Assembly: GCA_018267195.1 (NCBI GenBank)
Contig: JAFDYY010000024.1
Location: 1 to 49,040, forward strand
Source: Bacteroidota bacterium
GTDB taxonomy: Bacteria > Bacteroidota > Bacteroidia > Cytophagales > Cyclobacteriaceae
Direction: 5' to 3'
Length of the DNA stretch: 49,040 nt
Part shown: piece after piece, positions 1-9,468 of the stretch
How the letters are laid out: each line of letters begins with the position of its first letter
Position numbering within the stretch: position 1 is the first letter of the stretch
The notes under the pieces: model-generated
Database searches by the model: none
What the model saw: the letters and a program-made list of their open reading frames with translations, nothing else
What the model was told of the DNA's origin: nothing
Translations under genes and position numbers: made by a program

Positions 1-2630
1 TCAAGTTCAAAGCCTCGGCTACCGGCTACATCGATATTCAACTTAAAACCGGGGGTGCCTTTGGCTCCATGCAGTATTCCTGGGTTACTCTGTGGGATTC
101 GCTCGGAACCCAACTTGCCTGCTCGCCTTATAACAGCCTCAACCAAGGAACCATGGAGACCGATTACCTCGGCCTGACGCCCGGAAACTATTATTACATC
201 TCCGTAGATAATTATGTCGGGGTCAGCTACCGTGGCACGTTCTCATTGTGTCTTTCCGATGTGCCCGGTTACAATTATTATCAGGGCGCATTGCCTCTTA
301 CTGATTTAAACAATTGGTGTTCAGCAAACGCAGCCTATTCTACGATTGGAGCTTCGCCCGATAAAGTGAAAGGCTCCTGTTGGAATAACGGACCAAACTA
401 TAATGTGTGGTTTAAGTTCACGGCCATTACGCCCAATGCCACTATACAGCTTAAAACCGGTGGAGCCTTTGGTACCCTGCAATATCCTTTTATGGCATTG
501 TGGCAAGCTAACGGAACAACTCCCGTAGCCTGCAGCACTTATACCGGAGCTACCACCATTCCTTCTATTACCGTTGGCTCTTTAGTGGTTGGTAATACGT
601 ACTACATTTCAGTAGATAATTATATCGGAGTCAGTTATCGGGGAACATTCTCTTTATGTGTTACCAATGTAAGCCCTACTGTTTTTTATTCGCGTCAGAA
701 TGGCGGTTGGAACACCGTGGGCACGTGGTCGAATGTGGGATATGGAGGGGCTAATTCCGGTACTGTTCCGGGAGCGGGAAATGTGGTGAATATCCAGGAT
801 AACAACATTACCGTTACCTCCGCAGCACAAGGCGCACAGGTTAACATATCGACCAGTGCCGCTAATACTTCGCTCACTATTACCAATGCTACATTAACCG
901 TAAACGGGCAATATGTAGTAACTAACGCCACCAACAATACCAATACTACTACTGTTCAAACCAACGGAACCTTAGCTGTGGCTAATAATTTCTCTGCCAC
1001 TACCAGCGGAGGTTCAGCCGGTATTCAGATGAATGTTCCGACCGGCACCGTTACGGTTGGGCAAGACATGAACTGGACAAGTACCGGAGGAACAACAACT
1101 GCCAACACACTTACCTTAAGCAACACATCGGGTCTATCTGTAGGGCGCGATGTAAATTTGAATTACTCGGGGGGCATGAAGGTAAGTCTCAATTTCAACA
1201 ATAGTTCTTCTTTAACCGTAGGCCGCGATTTAACTTATACCTCCACAGCCGCAGCTCAAACCGAAGCCATATTTAACGGTTCGGCTACTATGAGTATTAT
1301 CCGAAATATAGTACGGGGCGGAACTCCTTATGGAAATCTTACTTTCAACAACACCTCTACATTAACATTTAATGGAACCGGCAACCAACAAACAATTCCC
1401 GGTTCGGCCGGAGCCGGTGGCGATGCTATTTATTACAACAAAGTAATTCTCAATAACACCAGCGGCTTCCCTTATGCTTTTCTTATGGGTGGAGTCGCCA
1501 CCATCAATGCTACACTAACGTTAACACGGGGCATCATTCAAGCAACGGGCGCTAACTACATGGCTCTGCTAAACGGAAGCACTACTACCATAGGAAATAC
1601 TACCTGCTACATAGACGGCCCGATGACCTATGAAGTGGCCACTAGTGTAGCTAATACGGTTAGAAATTTTCCGCTTGGAAATAACGGTGCTTATCGGCCG
1701 GCCATACTAACCGTAACACACACCACGCCTGCTTCCGTTATTTATACCGCCCAGCATTACTCTTCCTCGGCTGGCGCTTTGGGTTATACCCTTGCGCCCA
1801 CGATAGAGAGAGTTTCAGGTGCCCGTTACTGGACTATTAACAGTTCAAACCAATCGAATTTATCTACGGCCTCCGTAACCCTGTATTATGGCTATGGCAC
1901 AACCGATGGCGTAACTGATCCGGCTCATCTTACAGTAGTAAAAAATGTAGGCATCGGCACTACCTGGGTAGATATTGGAAAAGTTTCGGCCACGGCCGAA
2001 CCGGGCAATATTGTATCGGGGCCATTTAGTTCATTCTCTACGTTTACATTGGCCAACCTGATTGGAGGCACCAACCCGTTGCCCATTCAGTTGATTTCGT
2101 TTACCGGTAAATTTTTAGATAACGCTGTACACTTGAATTGGACTACCGCCTCCGAGCTCAATAATAATTTCTTTACCATAGAAAAATCGCTCGATGCCAA
2201 ACATTTTGTAGAAGTAACCCATGTGCCGGGGGCCGGAACCAAAAATACTGCTACCGATTATCAGGCCGTAGATAACCAGCCTTACAACGGATGGTCGTAT
2301 TACCGGCTTCGTCAAACTGATTTTGATGGAAACACGACCGTATCAGAAATTATTTCCGTGTATGCGGAGGTAGCCACCATGACTGTGTACCCCAACCCCA
2401 CACATGGCAAACCTATTCAGCTCAAAGCATCCGTTACCATGGAATCTGATGCTACCGTAGAGTTGATCGACACTTTTGGCAAAATCCTTCTTCTCGAAAC
2501 CTGGTCTTCATTACCGGTTTCAGAGGGTGTGCATTCAATACAATCACAAGGGTTAGCTGCGGGGCTTTATATTGTGCGTATCAGAAATAATACAAAAACA
2601 TTTTTGTACAAAGTGATCATCTCAGACTAA
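1..2630 (+). CDS. T9SS type A sorting domain protein, 5' end outside the window
   Basis: The reading frame is open from base 3, so the true start lies upstream and the first ATG at 69 is internal. The N-terminal part holds two copies of a roughly 136-residue module resembling a pre-peptidase C-terminal (PPC)-like beta-sandwich; matching bases lie 408 bp apart, for example 42-50 and 450-458. A long Thr/Asn/Gly/Ser-rich beta-repeat region follows (about 690-2050), then a fibronectin-like stalk beginning PLPIQLISF. The protein ends in a T9SS type A C-terminal domain with the YPNP motif, a GLAAGLYIVRI core and a basic tail. By family knowledge such proteins cross the outer membrane by type IX secretion and are released or anchored at the surface. 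An adhesin or matrix role is inference; no catalytic motif is visible. The stop is 7 bp from that of the convergent LysE gene. Confidence 0.85.
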   Translation, partial: KFKASATGYIDIQLKTGGAFGSMQYSWVTLWDSLGTQLACSPYNSLNQGTMETDYLGLTPGNYYYISVDNYVGVSYRGTFSLCLSDVPGYNYYQGALPLTDLNNWCSANAAYSTIGASPDKVKGSCWNNGPNYNVWFKFTAITPNATIQLKTGGAFGTLQYPFMALWQANGTTPVACSTYTGATTIPSITVGSLVVGNTYYISVDNYIGVSYRGTFSLCVTNVSPTVFYSRQNGGWNTVGTWSNVGYGGANSGTVPGAGNVVNIQDNNITVTSAAQGAQVNISTSAANTSLTITNATLTVNGQYVVTNATNNTNTTTVQTNGTLAVANNFSATTSGGSAGIQMNVPTGTVTVGQDMNWTSTGGTTTANTLTLSNTSGLSVGRDVNLNYSGGMKVSLNFNNSSSLTVGRDLTYTSTAAAQTEAIFNGSATMSIIRNIVRGGTPYGNLTFNNTSTLTFNGTGNQQTIPGSAGAGGDAIYYNKVILNNTSGFPYAFLMGGVATINATLTLTRGIIQATGANYMALLNGSTTTIGNTTCYIDGPMTYEVATSVANTVRNFPLGNNGAYRPAILTVTHTTPASVIYTAQHYSSSAGALGYTLAPTIERVSGARYWTINSSNQSNLSTASVTLYYGYGTTDGVTDPAHLTVVKNVGIGTTWVDIGKVSATAEPGNIVSGPFSSFSTFTLANLIGGTNPLPIQLISFTGKFLDNAVHLNWTTASELNNNFFTIEKSLDAKHFVEVTHVPGAGTKNTATDYQAVDNQPYNGWSYYRLRQTDFDGNTTVSEIISVYAEVATMTVYPNPTHGKPIQLKASVTMESDATVELIDTFGKILLLETWSSLPVSEGVHSIQSQGLAAGLYIVRIRNNTKTFLYKVIISD
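42..680 (+). repeat. two tandem PPC-like coding modules, 408-bp period
   Basis: Two copies of one coding module lie in tandem. The ISVDNY(V/I)GVSYRGTFSLC segment starts near 196 and again near 604, and the LKTGGAFG segment near 42 and 450, both exactly 408 bp (136 codons) apart. The proteins match more closely than the DNA, so the duplication is not very recent. More copies may lie before the window. Confidence 0.75.
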
Positions 2631-2637
2631 GACCGAT

Positions 2638-3270
2638 CTACATTAGTTGAAACCCATTGCTGCCCATTACTAAAAGGCGGATTCCGAACCCGATCAGGCA
2701 AATGCCCACCATGATATTCATGATGGTAAGAAACCGGTTAGTTACCAGTCTGCGCAAACGGTCGGCCAGAAATGCTTTGAGAATGTCGGTGGAGAACACG
2801 GTAATAAGAAGTGACATAAAGAAAATAAAAAACTGAAAGCCCTGGGTGTACTCAAAGTTTACCGTGGCATAGCTGATGGTGCCAATCCAAAAAATTAAAA
2901 CCATGGGCGTTACTCCGTTAATAATAAATCCTTTTAAAAGATATTTTAGGGGTTTGGTCTCGGCAGCCGCATGAAAAGAAACCGACCCTCTCCGGGCTTT
3001 TACCAGCAGATGATAGAGTCCGAATATAATCAGGATAGCCCCCCCGATGTAGGCCATATTTTTTCTGGATGAGGGATCGTTTAAAAACTGAAAAAGCCCA
3101 AAGTAGCAGATCGTTACATAAAGAATATCACTCAGTGAAACACCCGCTGCCACCAGCGCACCGTTCCAAAAACCTTTTTCTACGCTGGTTTGGATAATGG
3201 TAAAAAAAACAGGCCCCACCAAAAAGGCGAGAACAATTCCAAATTGAATTCCATTTAAAATGATTGACAT
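2638..3270 (-). CDS. LysE family translocator (amino-acid exporter)
   Basis: A 210-residue integral membrane protein with about six hydrophobic segments, the usual size and layout of LysE/RhtB exporters. The N-terminus has the family's GPVFFTI-type segment near residues 19-25, and a short basic loop near residue 90 separates the two halves. Family members export amino acids or small metabolites driven by the proton gradient; the substrate cannot be read from sequence. The gene lies 52 bp downstream of the GH3-family gene on the same strand and may be cotranscribed with it, which would fit export of an amino acid or amino-acid conjugate, but that is inference. Its 3' end meets the T9SS gene 7 bp away with no obvious terminator between. 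Confidence 0.8.
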   Translation of the reverse strand: MSIILNGIQFGIVLAFLVGPVFFTIIQTSVEKGFWNGALVAAGVSLSDILYVTICYFGLFQFLNDPSSRKNMAYIGGAILIIFGLYHLLVKARRGSVSFHAAAETKPLKYLLKGFIINGVTPMVLIFWIGTISYATVNFEYTQGFQFFIFFMSLLITVFSTDILKAFLADRLRRLVTNRFLTIMNIMVGICLIGFGIRLLVMGSNGFQLM

Positions 3271-3322
3271 CGGAGATCAGGAATTAGAAGGTAATAATTT
3301 CACAGACTGAACCTATGGGTTA

Positions 3323-4861
3323 TTATTGATTATTAATAAATTTTACCCACTCCTCCAGTTGGGCGTTTTTCATCACACGCGGAAATTTATTTTGCCCGCC
3401 TACCTTTCCTTTTAAACTTAGATAATCATGAAATTTTTGCAATGGCAACACGTCCACGATCACTTCTTTCAGAGCGGCACTGCGCTCTACGGCATAGTCG
3501 TCATTCAATTCTTTCAGCGAGTGATCAATTTTTTCTTTCAGCACGTTCGCATCTACTTTATCATTCGTACCAATATACCAATGGTGGGCAAAGAGCGTTT
3601 GGTGCGGGATACCGGAAACGGTAAATTCCGGGATAGAAATATTCAATTCGTTTGAAACCAGTTCGATGGCTTTGTTCATGTTATCTACCGACAAGTGCTC
3701 GCCACACAAACTCAAAAAATGTTTGGTGCGCCCGGTAATTTGTATTTCGGCTTCTTCCAATGACGTAAACTTAATTACATCTCCGAGCAAATAACGCCAC
3801 GCTCCGGCACAAGTAGATAACAACAGAGCATATTCTTTTCCTTCCTCCACCTCATCAATCAGCAATGTTTCGGCATCGGGTTTAATCTCTCCGGAAGGGA
3901 GAAAATTTTTATCTTCAAAGGGTACAAACTCATAAAACAAACCATTATTCAGCACGAGCCGCATCGTTTTGCTTTTAGGCACGGCCTGGTAAGCAATAAA
4001 GCCTTCAGAAGCTAAGTACGTTTCAATATAATAGATGGGGCGCCCCAGCAGTTTTTCAAAACTTTTTCGATACGGATCCATCGAAACACCGCCATGAACA
4101 TAAACCCGTAAGTTGGGCCACACTTCATGGATATTTTTTATTTTATGGTAAGCTATAATTTTCTCGATCAGGATTTGTATCCAAGCCGGCACCCCCACAA
4201 TAATGCCGATGTCCCAATCGGCTGCCTTGCGCACGATCTGGTTTAATTTGCTATCCCAATTCCGGCTCTTGGCTATTTTTTTTCCGGGTTTATAAAAATG
4301 CTGAAACCAAAAAGGCAGACGGGCCGCTTGTATCCCACTCAGGTCGCCTTCAAAATAGCTTCCCTTTTTATGAAGGTGCGTGCTGCCCCCAATCATTAAA
4401 ATGCCCGCCTCAAAAAAGGAAGCGGGCAAATCGTATTTAGACAGCGACAAAATCTGCCGGATGCTGGTGCGCTGGATGGCCTTGGTCATTTCCTTCGTAA
4501 CCGGAATGTGTTTCGAGGCCGCTTCGGATGTGCCCGAACTGAGGGCAAAATATTTTATGCGACCCGGCCAGCAAATATTTTTTGCCCCTTTTAAAGTTAG
4601 CTGCCACCAGTCTTTATATATTTTGTTGTAATCGTGAATGGGGATCGATTCCTTATAGGCTTGATAAAATTCTTTCCCTCCTTTTCTGAATTTTTTCAGT
4701 ATTTTATCAAAATCGTAAAAATTACCAAATTCCGTATGGCTGGCACTGATCATCAGCTCTTTTAGTTCCGCCTTTTGCAACTCAAACGGAGCGGAATACT
4801 CCTGGTGAAGATTCTCGCGAAGTTTAATTCCTTTTTTAAGTAATGTACCGATGATAGCCAT
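3323..4861 (-). CDS. GH3 auxin-responsive promoter family protein (acyl-adenylating enzyme)
   Basis: A 512-residue protein of the GH3 family, an ANL-type adenylating enzyme fold best known from plant enzymes that conjugate amino acids to auxin or jasmonate. The ATP-binding P-loop-like motif SSGTS is at residues 108-112, followed by KHIPVT typical of bacterial GH3 proteins; the region around residues 280-290 (YLASEGFIA) matches the second nucleotide-binding motif. Bacteroidota encode many GH3 homologues of unknown substrate; an acyl-amino-acid synthetase role is plausible but unproven. The ATG at 4861 is well supported, with the divergent yggS gene starting 34 bp away. The LysE exporter lies directly downstream. 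Confidence 0.8.
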   Translation of the reverse strand: MAIIGTLLKKGIKLRENLHQEYSAPFELQKAELKELMISASHTEFGNFYDFDKILKKFRKGGKEFYQAYKESIPIHDYNKIYKDWWQLTLKGAKNICWPGRIKYFALSSGTSEAASKHIPVTKEMTKAIQRTSIRQILSLSKYDLPASFFEAGILMIGGSTHLHKKGSYFEGDLSGIQAARLPFWFQHFYKPGKKIAKSRNWDSKLNQIVRKAADWDIGIIVGVPAWIQILIEKIIAYHKIKNIHEVWPNLRVYVHGGVSMDPYRKSFEKLLGRPIYYIETYLASEGFIAYQAVPKSKTMRLVLNNGLFYEFVPFEDKNFLPSGEIKPDAETLLIDEVEEGKEYALLLSTCAGAWRYLLGDVIKFTSLEEAEIQITGRTKHFLSLCGEHLSVDNMNKAIELVSNELNISIPEFTVSGIPHQTLFAHHWYIGTNDKVDANVLKEKIDHSLKELNDDYAVERSAALKEVIVDVLPLQKFHDYLSLKGKVGGQNKFPRVMKNAQLEEWVKFINNQ

Positions 4862-4868
4862 ACCTTTG
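4861..4868 (+). promoter_or_regulatory. Bacteroidota -7 promoter element for yggS
   Basis: TACCTTTG matches the Bacteroidota consensus TAnnTTTG and lies 27 bp before the yggS ATG. It directly abuts the divergent GH3 start codon. No clear -33 TTG was found at the expected spacing. Confidence 0.45.
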
Positions 4869-4895
4869 CTAACGTAATTTTGGCCAAGTTAACCA

Positions 4896-5573
4896 ATGGA
4901 CATCAGAAATAACATAACCTTAATTAAAAATCGGCTGGCCTCGGGAAAATGCGAATTAGTGGCCGTAAGCAAAAACCAACCCATCGAAAAAATGAAAGAA
5001 GCCTACGATGCCGGCCAACGGATTTTCGGTGAAAATAAAGTGCAGGAACTATGTATGAAGCAACCTCTGCTGCCGGGCGATATTCGCTGGCACCTGATTG
5101 GCCACCTGCAAACCAACAAAGTAAAACAGATAGTACCTTTTGTTTCGCTCATCCATTCGGTGGATAGTTATAAGTTGCTGGAAGAAATAAACAAACAGGC
5201 AAAAAAAATTAACCGCATTGTAAACTGCCTGCTGCAAATACACATCGCCCAAGAAGAAACCAAATTTGGTTTTGACGAACATGAAGTCATTGATTTAATT
5301 CAATCTGATAAAATAGTTTCGCTTGATTCAGTTCGGATAATCGGGTTGATGGGCATGGCTACCTTTACCGAAAACCAAGACCGGGTACGTACCGAATTTA
5401 AGAAACTGAAAAACCTGTTTAACCACCTCGGCCAAATAAAATTACCTGCTCAAGTTATAATGAAAGAACTTTCTATGGGGATGAGCCAGGATTATGAAAT
5501 TGCGCTGGAAGAAGGCAGCACCTTGGTTAGAGTGGGTACAGCCATTTTTGGCAGCCGTCCCACACCTGTCTAA
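4896..5573 (+). CDS. YggS family pyridoxal phosphate homeostasis protein
   Basis: A 225-residue PLP-binding TIM-barrel protein of the YggS/PROSC family. The PLP lysine is K26 in LVAVSK; the family motif FGENKVQEL is at residues 44-52 and WHLIGHLQTNK at 65-75. The C-terminus carries MGMSQDYEIALEEG and VRVGTAIFG, which bind the cofactor phosphate in the family. It buffers pyridoxal phosphate and affects amino-acid pools rather than catalysing a known reaction. Length is normal. The gene is transcribed away from the GH3 gene and stands 55 bp before glnS, which has its own promoter element. Confidence 0.92.
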   Translation: MDIRNNITLIKNRLASGKCELVAVSKNQPIEKMKEAYDAGQRIFGENKVQELCMKQPLLPGDIRWHLIGHLQTNKVKQIVPFVSLIHSVDSYKLLEEINKQAKKINRIVNCLLQIHIAQEETKFGFDEHEVIDLIQSDKIVSLDSVRIIGLMGMATFTENQDRVRTEFKKLKNLFNHLGQIKLPAQVIMKELSMGMSQDYEIALEEGSTLVRVGTAIFGSRPTPV

Positions 5574-5601
5574 AAAAATCTCTATTCCATTTCTGAATTT
5601 T

Positions 5602-5609
5602 TATCTTTG
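5602..5609 (+). promoter_or_regulatory. Bacteroidota -7 promoter element for glnS
   Basis: TATCTTTG is a full match to TAnnTTTG, 19 bp before the glnS ATG at 5629 and 28 bp after the yggS stop, so glnS is probably transcribed independently. Confidence 0.5.
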
Positions 5610-5628
5610 ACCTATTTTACAACAGAAC

Positions 5629-7269
5629 ATGACGGAAGAAAAAAATTTAAATTTTATTGAAGAAATTATTGAAGCTGATCTGGCAGCCGGGAACTACCCA
5701 TCTATTACCACGCGTTTTCCGCCTGAGCCTAACGGCTACCTACACTTGGGGCATGCCAAAAGCATCTGCCTCAATTTCGGACTGGCCCTAAAATATGGAG
5801 GGAAAACCAACCTCCGCTTTGACGACACCAACCCGGAAACCGAAGAGGTGGAATATGTAGAAAACATTAAGCAAGATGTGCAATGGTTGGGATTTCAATG
5901 GGCGCATGAATTATATGCCAGCGATTATTTTCCGCAGCTTTATGAATTGGCCGTGAAGCTGATTAAAAAAGGATTGGCTTACGTGGACGACAGCACCAGC
6001 GAAGAAATAGCCGAACAAAAAGGAACCCCCACTGCACCCGGAAAACCTAACCCCTATCGCCAGCGCAGCGTGGAAGAAAATCTGAAACTCTTTGCCGAAA
6101 TGAAGGCCGGCAACTACCCGGATGGAGCAAAAGTATTACGAGCCAAAATTGACATGGCCCACGTAAACATGCTCATGCGCGATCCGGTGCTGTATCGCAT
6201 CAAACACGCACACCATCACCGCACGGGCGATGCCTGGTGCATTTATCCGATGTATGATTTTGCCCATGGCCAAAGCGACTCAATCGAACAAATTACTCAC
6301 AGTATCTGCACGTTAGAATTTGTGCCCCACCGCGAACTCTATAATTGGTTGATTAAAAATTTAGAAATCTACCCCTCCAGACAATACGAGTTTGCCCGCC
6401 TCAATATGACGTACACCCTGATGAGCAAGCGCAAACTACTGCAATTAGTAAACGAAAAGGTAGTAACCGGCTGGGACGACCCCCGTATGCCTACCCTGAG
6501 TGGCGCCCGCAGAAGAGGCTACCCTCCCGAAAGCCTGCGCGAGTTTTGCGATAAAATTGGCGTGGCCAAACGCGACAACCTGATTGACATGGGACTGCTG
6601 GAGTTTTGTGTGCGCGAGCACCTTAACAAAACAGCCACGCGGAGAATGGTAGTATTCGATCCGCTAAAAATAATCATTACCAACTACCCGGAAGAAAAAA
6701 CGGAAATGCTTCCTTCAGAAAACAACACCGAGCGCGAAGGCTCGGGGGTGCGCGAGATGCCATTTGGCAGAGTGTTGTACATGGAGAAAGATGACTTCAT
6801 GGAGAATCCTCCGAAGAAATATTTCAGATTATCTCCGGGTGGGATGGTGCGATTGAAGAGCGCGTTTATCATCAAGTGCGAAGAGGTAATCAAAGATGCG
6901 AATGGAAATGTAACAGAGCTTCACTGCACGTACATCCCTGAAAGCCGAAGTGGTCATGACACTTCGGGGGTGTCTGTAAAGGGTGTGATCCACTGGGTGA
7001 GCGCTAAAGAGGCAGTAAAGATTGAAGTGCGTCAGTATGAAAAACTTTTTGTTACTGAAGACATGAACTCGATCGAAGACGATTTTAAAAATCATTTGAA
7101 TCCTCATTCGTTAAAAGTAGTAACGGCTTATGCCGAACCGGAATTGGCAAAAGCCAGGCCCGGAGAACAATTTCAGTTTTTAAGAATGGGGTATTTTTGC
7201 CTCGACTCGGACTCGTCTGCTGATCAATTGGTATTTAATAGAACCGTGACGCTGCGCGACAGTAAATAA
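5629..7269 (+). CDS. glnS: Glutamine--tRNA ligase
   Basis: A 546-residue class I aminoacyl-tRNA synthetase that charges tRNA-Gln. The HIGH-type signature appears as HLGH at residues 39-42 within PPEPNGYLHLGHAKS. The KMSKS-type loop appears as LMSKRK near residues 264-269. The C-terminal anticodon-binding beta-barrels end in the family hallmark VFNRTVTLRD, and GVIHWVSA lies near residue 460. Length is close to the E. coli enzyme and no YqeY extension is present. A direct GlnRS means this organism need not depend on the amidotransferase route for Gln-tRNA. The short VF530-type gene follows after 3 bp and is probably cotranscribed. Confidence 0.97.
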   Translation: MTEEKNLNFIEEIIEADLAAGNYPSITTRFPPEPNGYLHLGHAKSICLNFGLALKYGGKTNLRFDDTNPETEEVEYVENIKQDVQWLGFQWAHELYASDYFPQLYELAVKLIKKGLAYVDDSTSEEIAEQKGTPTAPGKPNPYRQRSVEENLKLFAEMKAGNYPDGAKVLRAKIDMAHVNMLMRDPVLYRIKHAHHHRTGDAWCIYPMYDFAHGQSDSIEQITHSICTLEFVPHRELYNWLIKNLEIYPSRQYEFARLNMTYTLMSKRKLLQLVNEKVVTGWDDPRMPTLSGARRRGYPPESLREFCDKIGVAKRDNLIDMGLLEFCVREHLNKTATRRMVVFDPLKIIITNYPEEKTEMLPSENNTEREGSGVREMPFGRVLYMEKDDFMENPPKKYFRLSPGGMVRLKSAFIIKCEEVIKDANGNVTELHCTYIPESRSGHDTSGVSVKGVIHWVSAKEAVKIEVRQYEKLFVTEDMNSIEDDFKNHLNPHSLKVVTAYAEPELAKARPGEQFQFLRMGYFCLDSDSSADQLVFNRTVTLRDSK

Positions 7270-7272
7270 AAA

Positions 7273-7488
7273 ATGGAGCCCCAACCCAACAACCCGCTAC
7301 ATGGTGTTACCTTAGAGATGATCGTACGGAAGTTGGTGGAAATTTATGGTTGGGAAGATTTAGGTAACATCATCCCCATCAATTGCTTTCGGTTTGACCC
7401 GAGTATCAAATCGAGCTTGGCGTTTTTGAGAAAAACTCCGTGGGCAAGAAAAAAGGTAGAGCAGCTTTACCTCGATTCGCTACGGTAA
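7273..7488 (+). CDS. VF530 family (DUF2132) small DNA-binding-like protein
   Basis: A 71-residue protein with the VF530/DUF2132 pattern: [10 protein letters not shown] near the N-terminus, then a YGWEDLG turn, then [22 protein letters not shown]. The family is named from a Vibrio fischeri protein of solved structure and is thought to bind DNA, but its cellular role is unknown. The ATG lies 3 bp after the glnS stop, so the two genes probably share a transcript. It ends 9 bp before the convergent asnB stop with no hairpin between. Confidence 0.85.
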   Translation: MEPQPNNPLHGVTLEMIVRKLVEIYGWEDLGNIIPINCFRFDPSIKSSLAFLRKTPWARKKVEQLYLDSLR

Positions 7489-7497
7489 TCTTCTACA

Positions 7498-9414
7498 TTA
7501 GTTGGTTACATATTTCTTCCACCACCACTGAAATACTACGAGTGCCCAAATGCGGGCGTGCTCATCGCCCGGGTTAGAAGAAAATAATTTTTTCTTCAAC
7601 CGGTCGATTTCCTCATAATTAAAAATATTCTGTTGTTCAATAAAGTCCTTCGACAACAAATCGTTTTCTATAAGCGATCTCATTTCCGTGCGCAACCATT
7701 TCAACATCGGCACTTCAAAACCTTTTTTGGGGCGGTTGTAAAGTGAGGCTGGCAGCATATCGCGAAAGGCATCTTGCACCAATCGTTTACGTAAGGTTGA
7801 ATTAATTTTAAATTCAGCGGGAAGCGTAAAAGAAAAATTTACCAATTCAAAATCCAAAAAAGGCGTGCGTACCTCCAGCCCATTGGCCATGCTCATCCAA
7901 TCTACTTTGGTAAGCATATCGTTGGGCAGTACCAAACTCATATCGGTAAGCAAAATATCGTTTATGCTTTCTTTTTCGGGAATAGTATGAAGTAGCTCTT
8001 TTTTAAATAAATCAAATTCGGATGGATTAAAATGACGAAAACTTTCGGGTGAAAAAAGTTTTAAGGCTTGATTGGTGTTTGCATAAGCAGCCCATCGCCA
8101 GTACCGCTCGCTCGAAGAAAGTTTCATACCCTCGGCAAAACGATTAAGCTGTCGTATTTTATTACCTATAAAATTATTCCGCGACTGCGGCAACATTTTC
8201 CACACAGGATGCAAGAATGTAACAAACGATTCTTTCCAGGCAGGGTTAATGGCTTTTCGAAATGCTTCGTGCTTGTTGTAGCCGGCCATTAGTTCGTCTG
8301 CACCATCTCCGCTGAGTGCTACCGTGGCATGGGCGCGTGTTTCTTTGCTTAAAATATAAACGTTGATGGCAGACGAATCGGCAAACGGTTCATCCAGATA
8401 ATCAAGAATTGAATGAATATGTTGATAAAGATCGTTGTTGCTTAAGGAGAAAATAGTGTGTTCCGTTTTAAAATGTTTTGATACGAGCCGCGCATAATCT
8501 GTTTCATCAAAAAATTTCTCATCGCGAAATCCGATAGAGAATGTATGCAAATCGGGTTTATGTCGGGCTGCTAACCCGGTTACGATGGAGGAATCAATAC
8601 CTCCGCTTAAAAAACATCCCAATGGCACATCGGAGATAAGCCTTCGCTGAACAGAAGCTTCGAGGAGATTTTTAAATTTTTCTTTTGCTTCTTCATAGTT
8701 GTAGGGTATCGGCTTTGTTTGATCGGCAGCAGCACCCTGACATGGAATGGAATAATAGCAACCGGTTTCAATCTGCCTTTTGCTTACTTTTAAAAAGTAG
8801 CCCGGCATCAGTTTCTTCACTTTTTTAAAAATGGTTCGCGGAGCCGGAATATAATTCAGTTGAAGATAGGTGTGCAAAGAAGTGTAATCCATTTCTTTTT
8901 CGATGCCGTACTTCAAAATGGATTTCATCTCAGACGCAAAGAGAAATTTATCTTCATCAAAAAGGTATAACAGCGGTTTTACCCCAAAACGATCGCGGGC
9001 TAAAAAGAATGTTTGTTCTTGTTTATCGTAAATACAAAAGGCAAAAAAACCGTTTAATTGATTAAGGCATTTTTCTTTTTCCAGAATAAAAAGCTTAAGC
9101 AGTACTTCAGTATCAGCGTGCGAAAAAAAAGAGATTCCTTTTTTTTCGAGTTTGGTCTTCAGTTCCGGAAAATTGAAAATTTCACCATTAAATACAATGG
9201 CATAACGCCCGGATTCATCCCACATCGGCTGGTGAGCCACCGCACGGGTATCAATGATGCTCAACCTCCGGTGGCCCAGCCCCACAAACTCATCATGATA
9301 AACATCCTGATAGTCGGGGCCGCGCTTGTGCAGCGACTGGGTGGCGGCTGTTACATTAACTAAGTTAAATTTACCTACCAGATTAAACGCAAATATTCCG
9401 GTAATGCCGCACAT
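7498..9414 (-). CDS. asnB: Asparagine synthase (glutamine-hydrolysing)
   Basis: A 638-residue two-domain enzyme. The N-terminal class II glutamine amidotransferase domain starts with the nucleophile C2 in MCGITGIF, exposed once Met1 is removed, and has HRRLSIID at 48-55 and FNGEIFN at 75-81. The C-terminal synthetase domain has the ATP-pyrophosphatase P-loop SGGIDSS at 270-276 and SGDGADELMAGY further on. It makes asparagine from aspartate, glutamine and ATP. At this length it could also belong to the AsnB-like group that amidates surface-polysaccharide or peptidoglycan precursors, but no polysaccharide genes are nearby. The gene stands alone; a DUF1080 gene lies 54 bp downstream on the same strand. 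Confidence 0.9.
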   Translation of the reverse strand: MCGITGIFAFNLVGKFNLVNVTAATQSLHKRGPDYQDVYHDEFVGLGHRRLSIIDTRAVAHQPMWDESGRYAIVFNGEIFNFPELKTKLEKKGISFFSHADTEVLLKLFILEKEKCLNQLNGFFAFCIYDKQEQTFFLARDRFGVKPLLYLFDEDKFLFASEMKSILKYGIEKEMDYTSLHTYLQLNYIPAPRTIFKKVKKLMPGYFLKVSKRQIETGCYYSIPCQGAAADQTKPIPYNYEEAKEKFKNLLEASVQRRLISDVPLGCFLSGGIDSSIVTGLAARHKPDLHTFSIGFRDEKFFDETDYARLVSKHFKTEHTIFSLSNNDLYQHIHSILDYLDEPFADSSAINVYILSKETRAHATVALSGDGADELMAGYNKHEAFRKAINPAWKESFVTFLHPVWKMLPQSRNNFIGNKIRQLNRFAEGMKLSSSERYWRWAAYANTNQALKLFSPESFRHFNPSEFDLFKKELLHTIPEKESINDILLTDMSLVLPNDMLTKVDWMSMANGLEVRTPFLDFELVNFSFTLPAEFKINSTLRKRLVQDAFRDMLPASLYNRPKKGFEVPMLKWLRTEMRSLIENDLLSKDFIEQQNIFNYEEIDRLKKKLFSSNPGDEHARIWALVVFQWWWKKYVTN

Positions 9415-9468
9415 GCTATTAACTCAATCAGGTAGCTTGTTGTTAAAGAATAATGTTTAAAAAAATGG

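Noticed and set aside
695..943. Open frames on the strand opposite the T9SS repeat regions here and at 44,700-47,200.
   Set aside because: They mirror Thr/Asn-rich coding sequence of the real genes and show no independent motif or start signal.
6700..6770. Region of glnS that looked like an inserted palindromic or low-complexity peptide (SENNTEREGSGVRE).
   Set aside because: It aligns in length and flanks with the variable loop of other GlnRS enzymes, so it is ordinary divergence and not an insertion.
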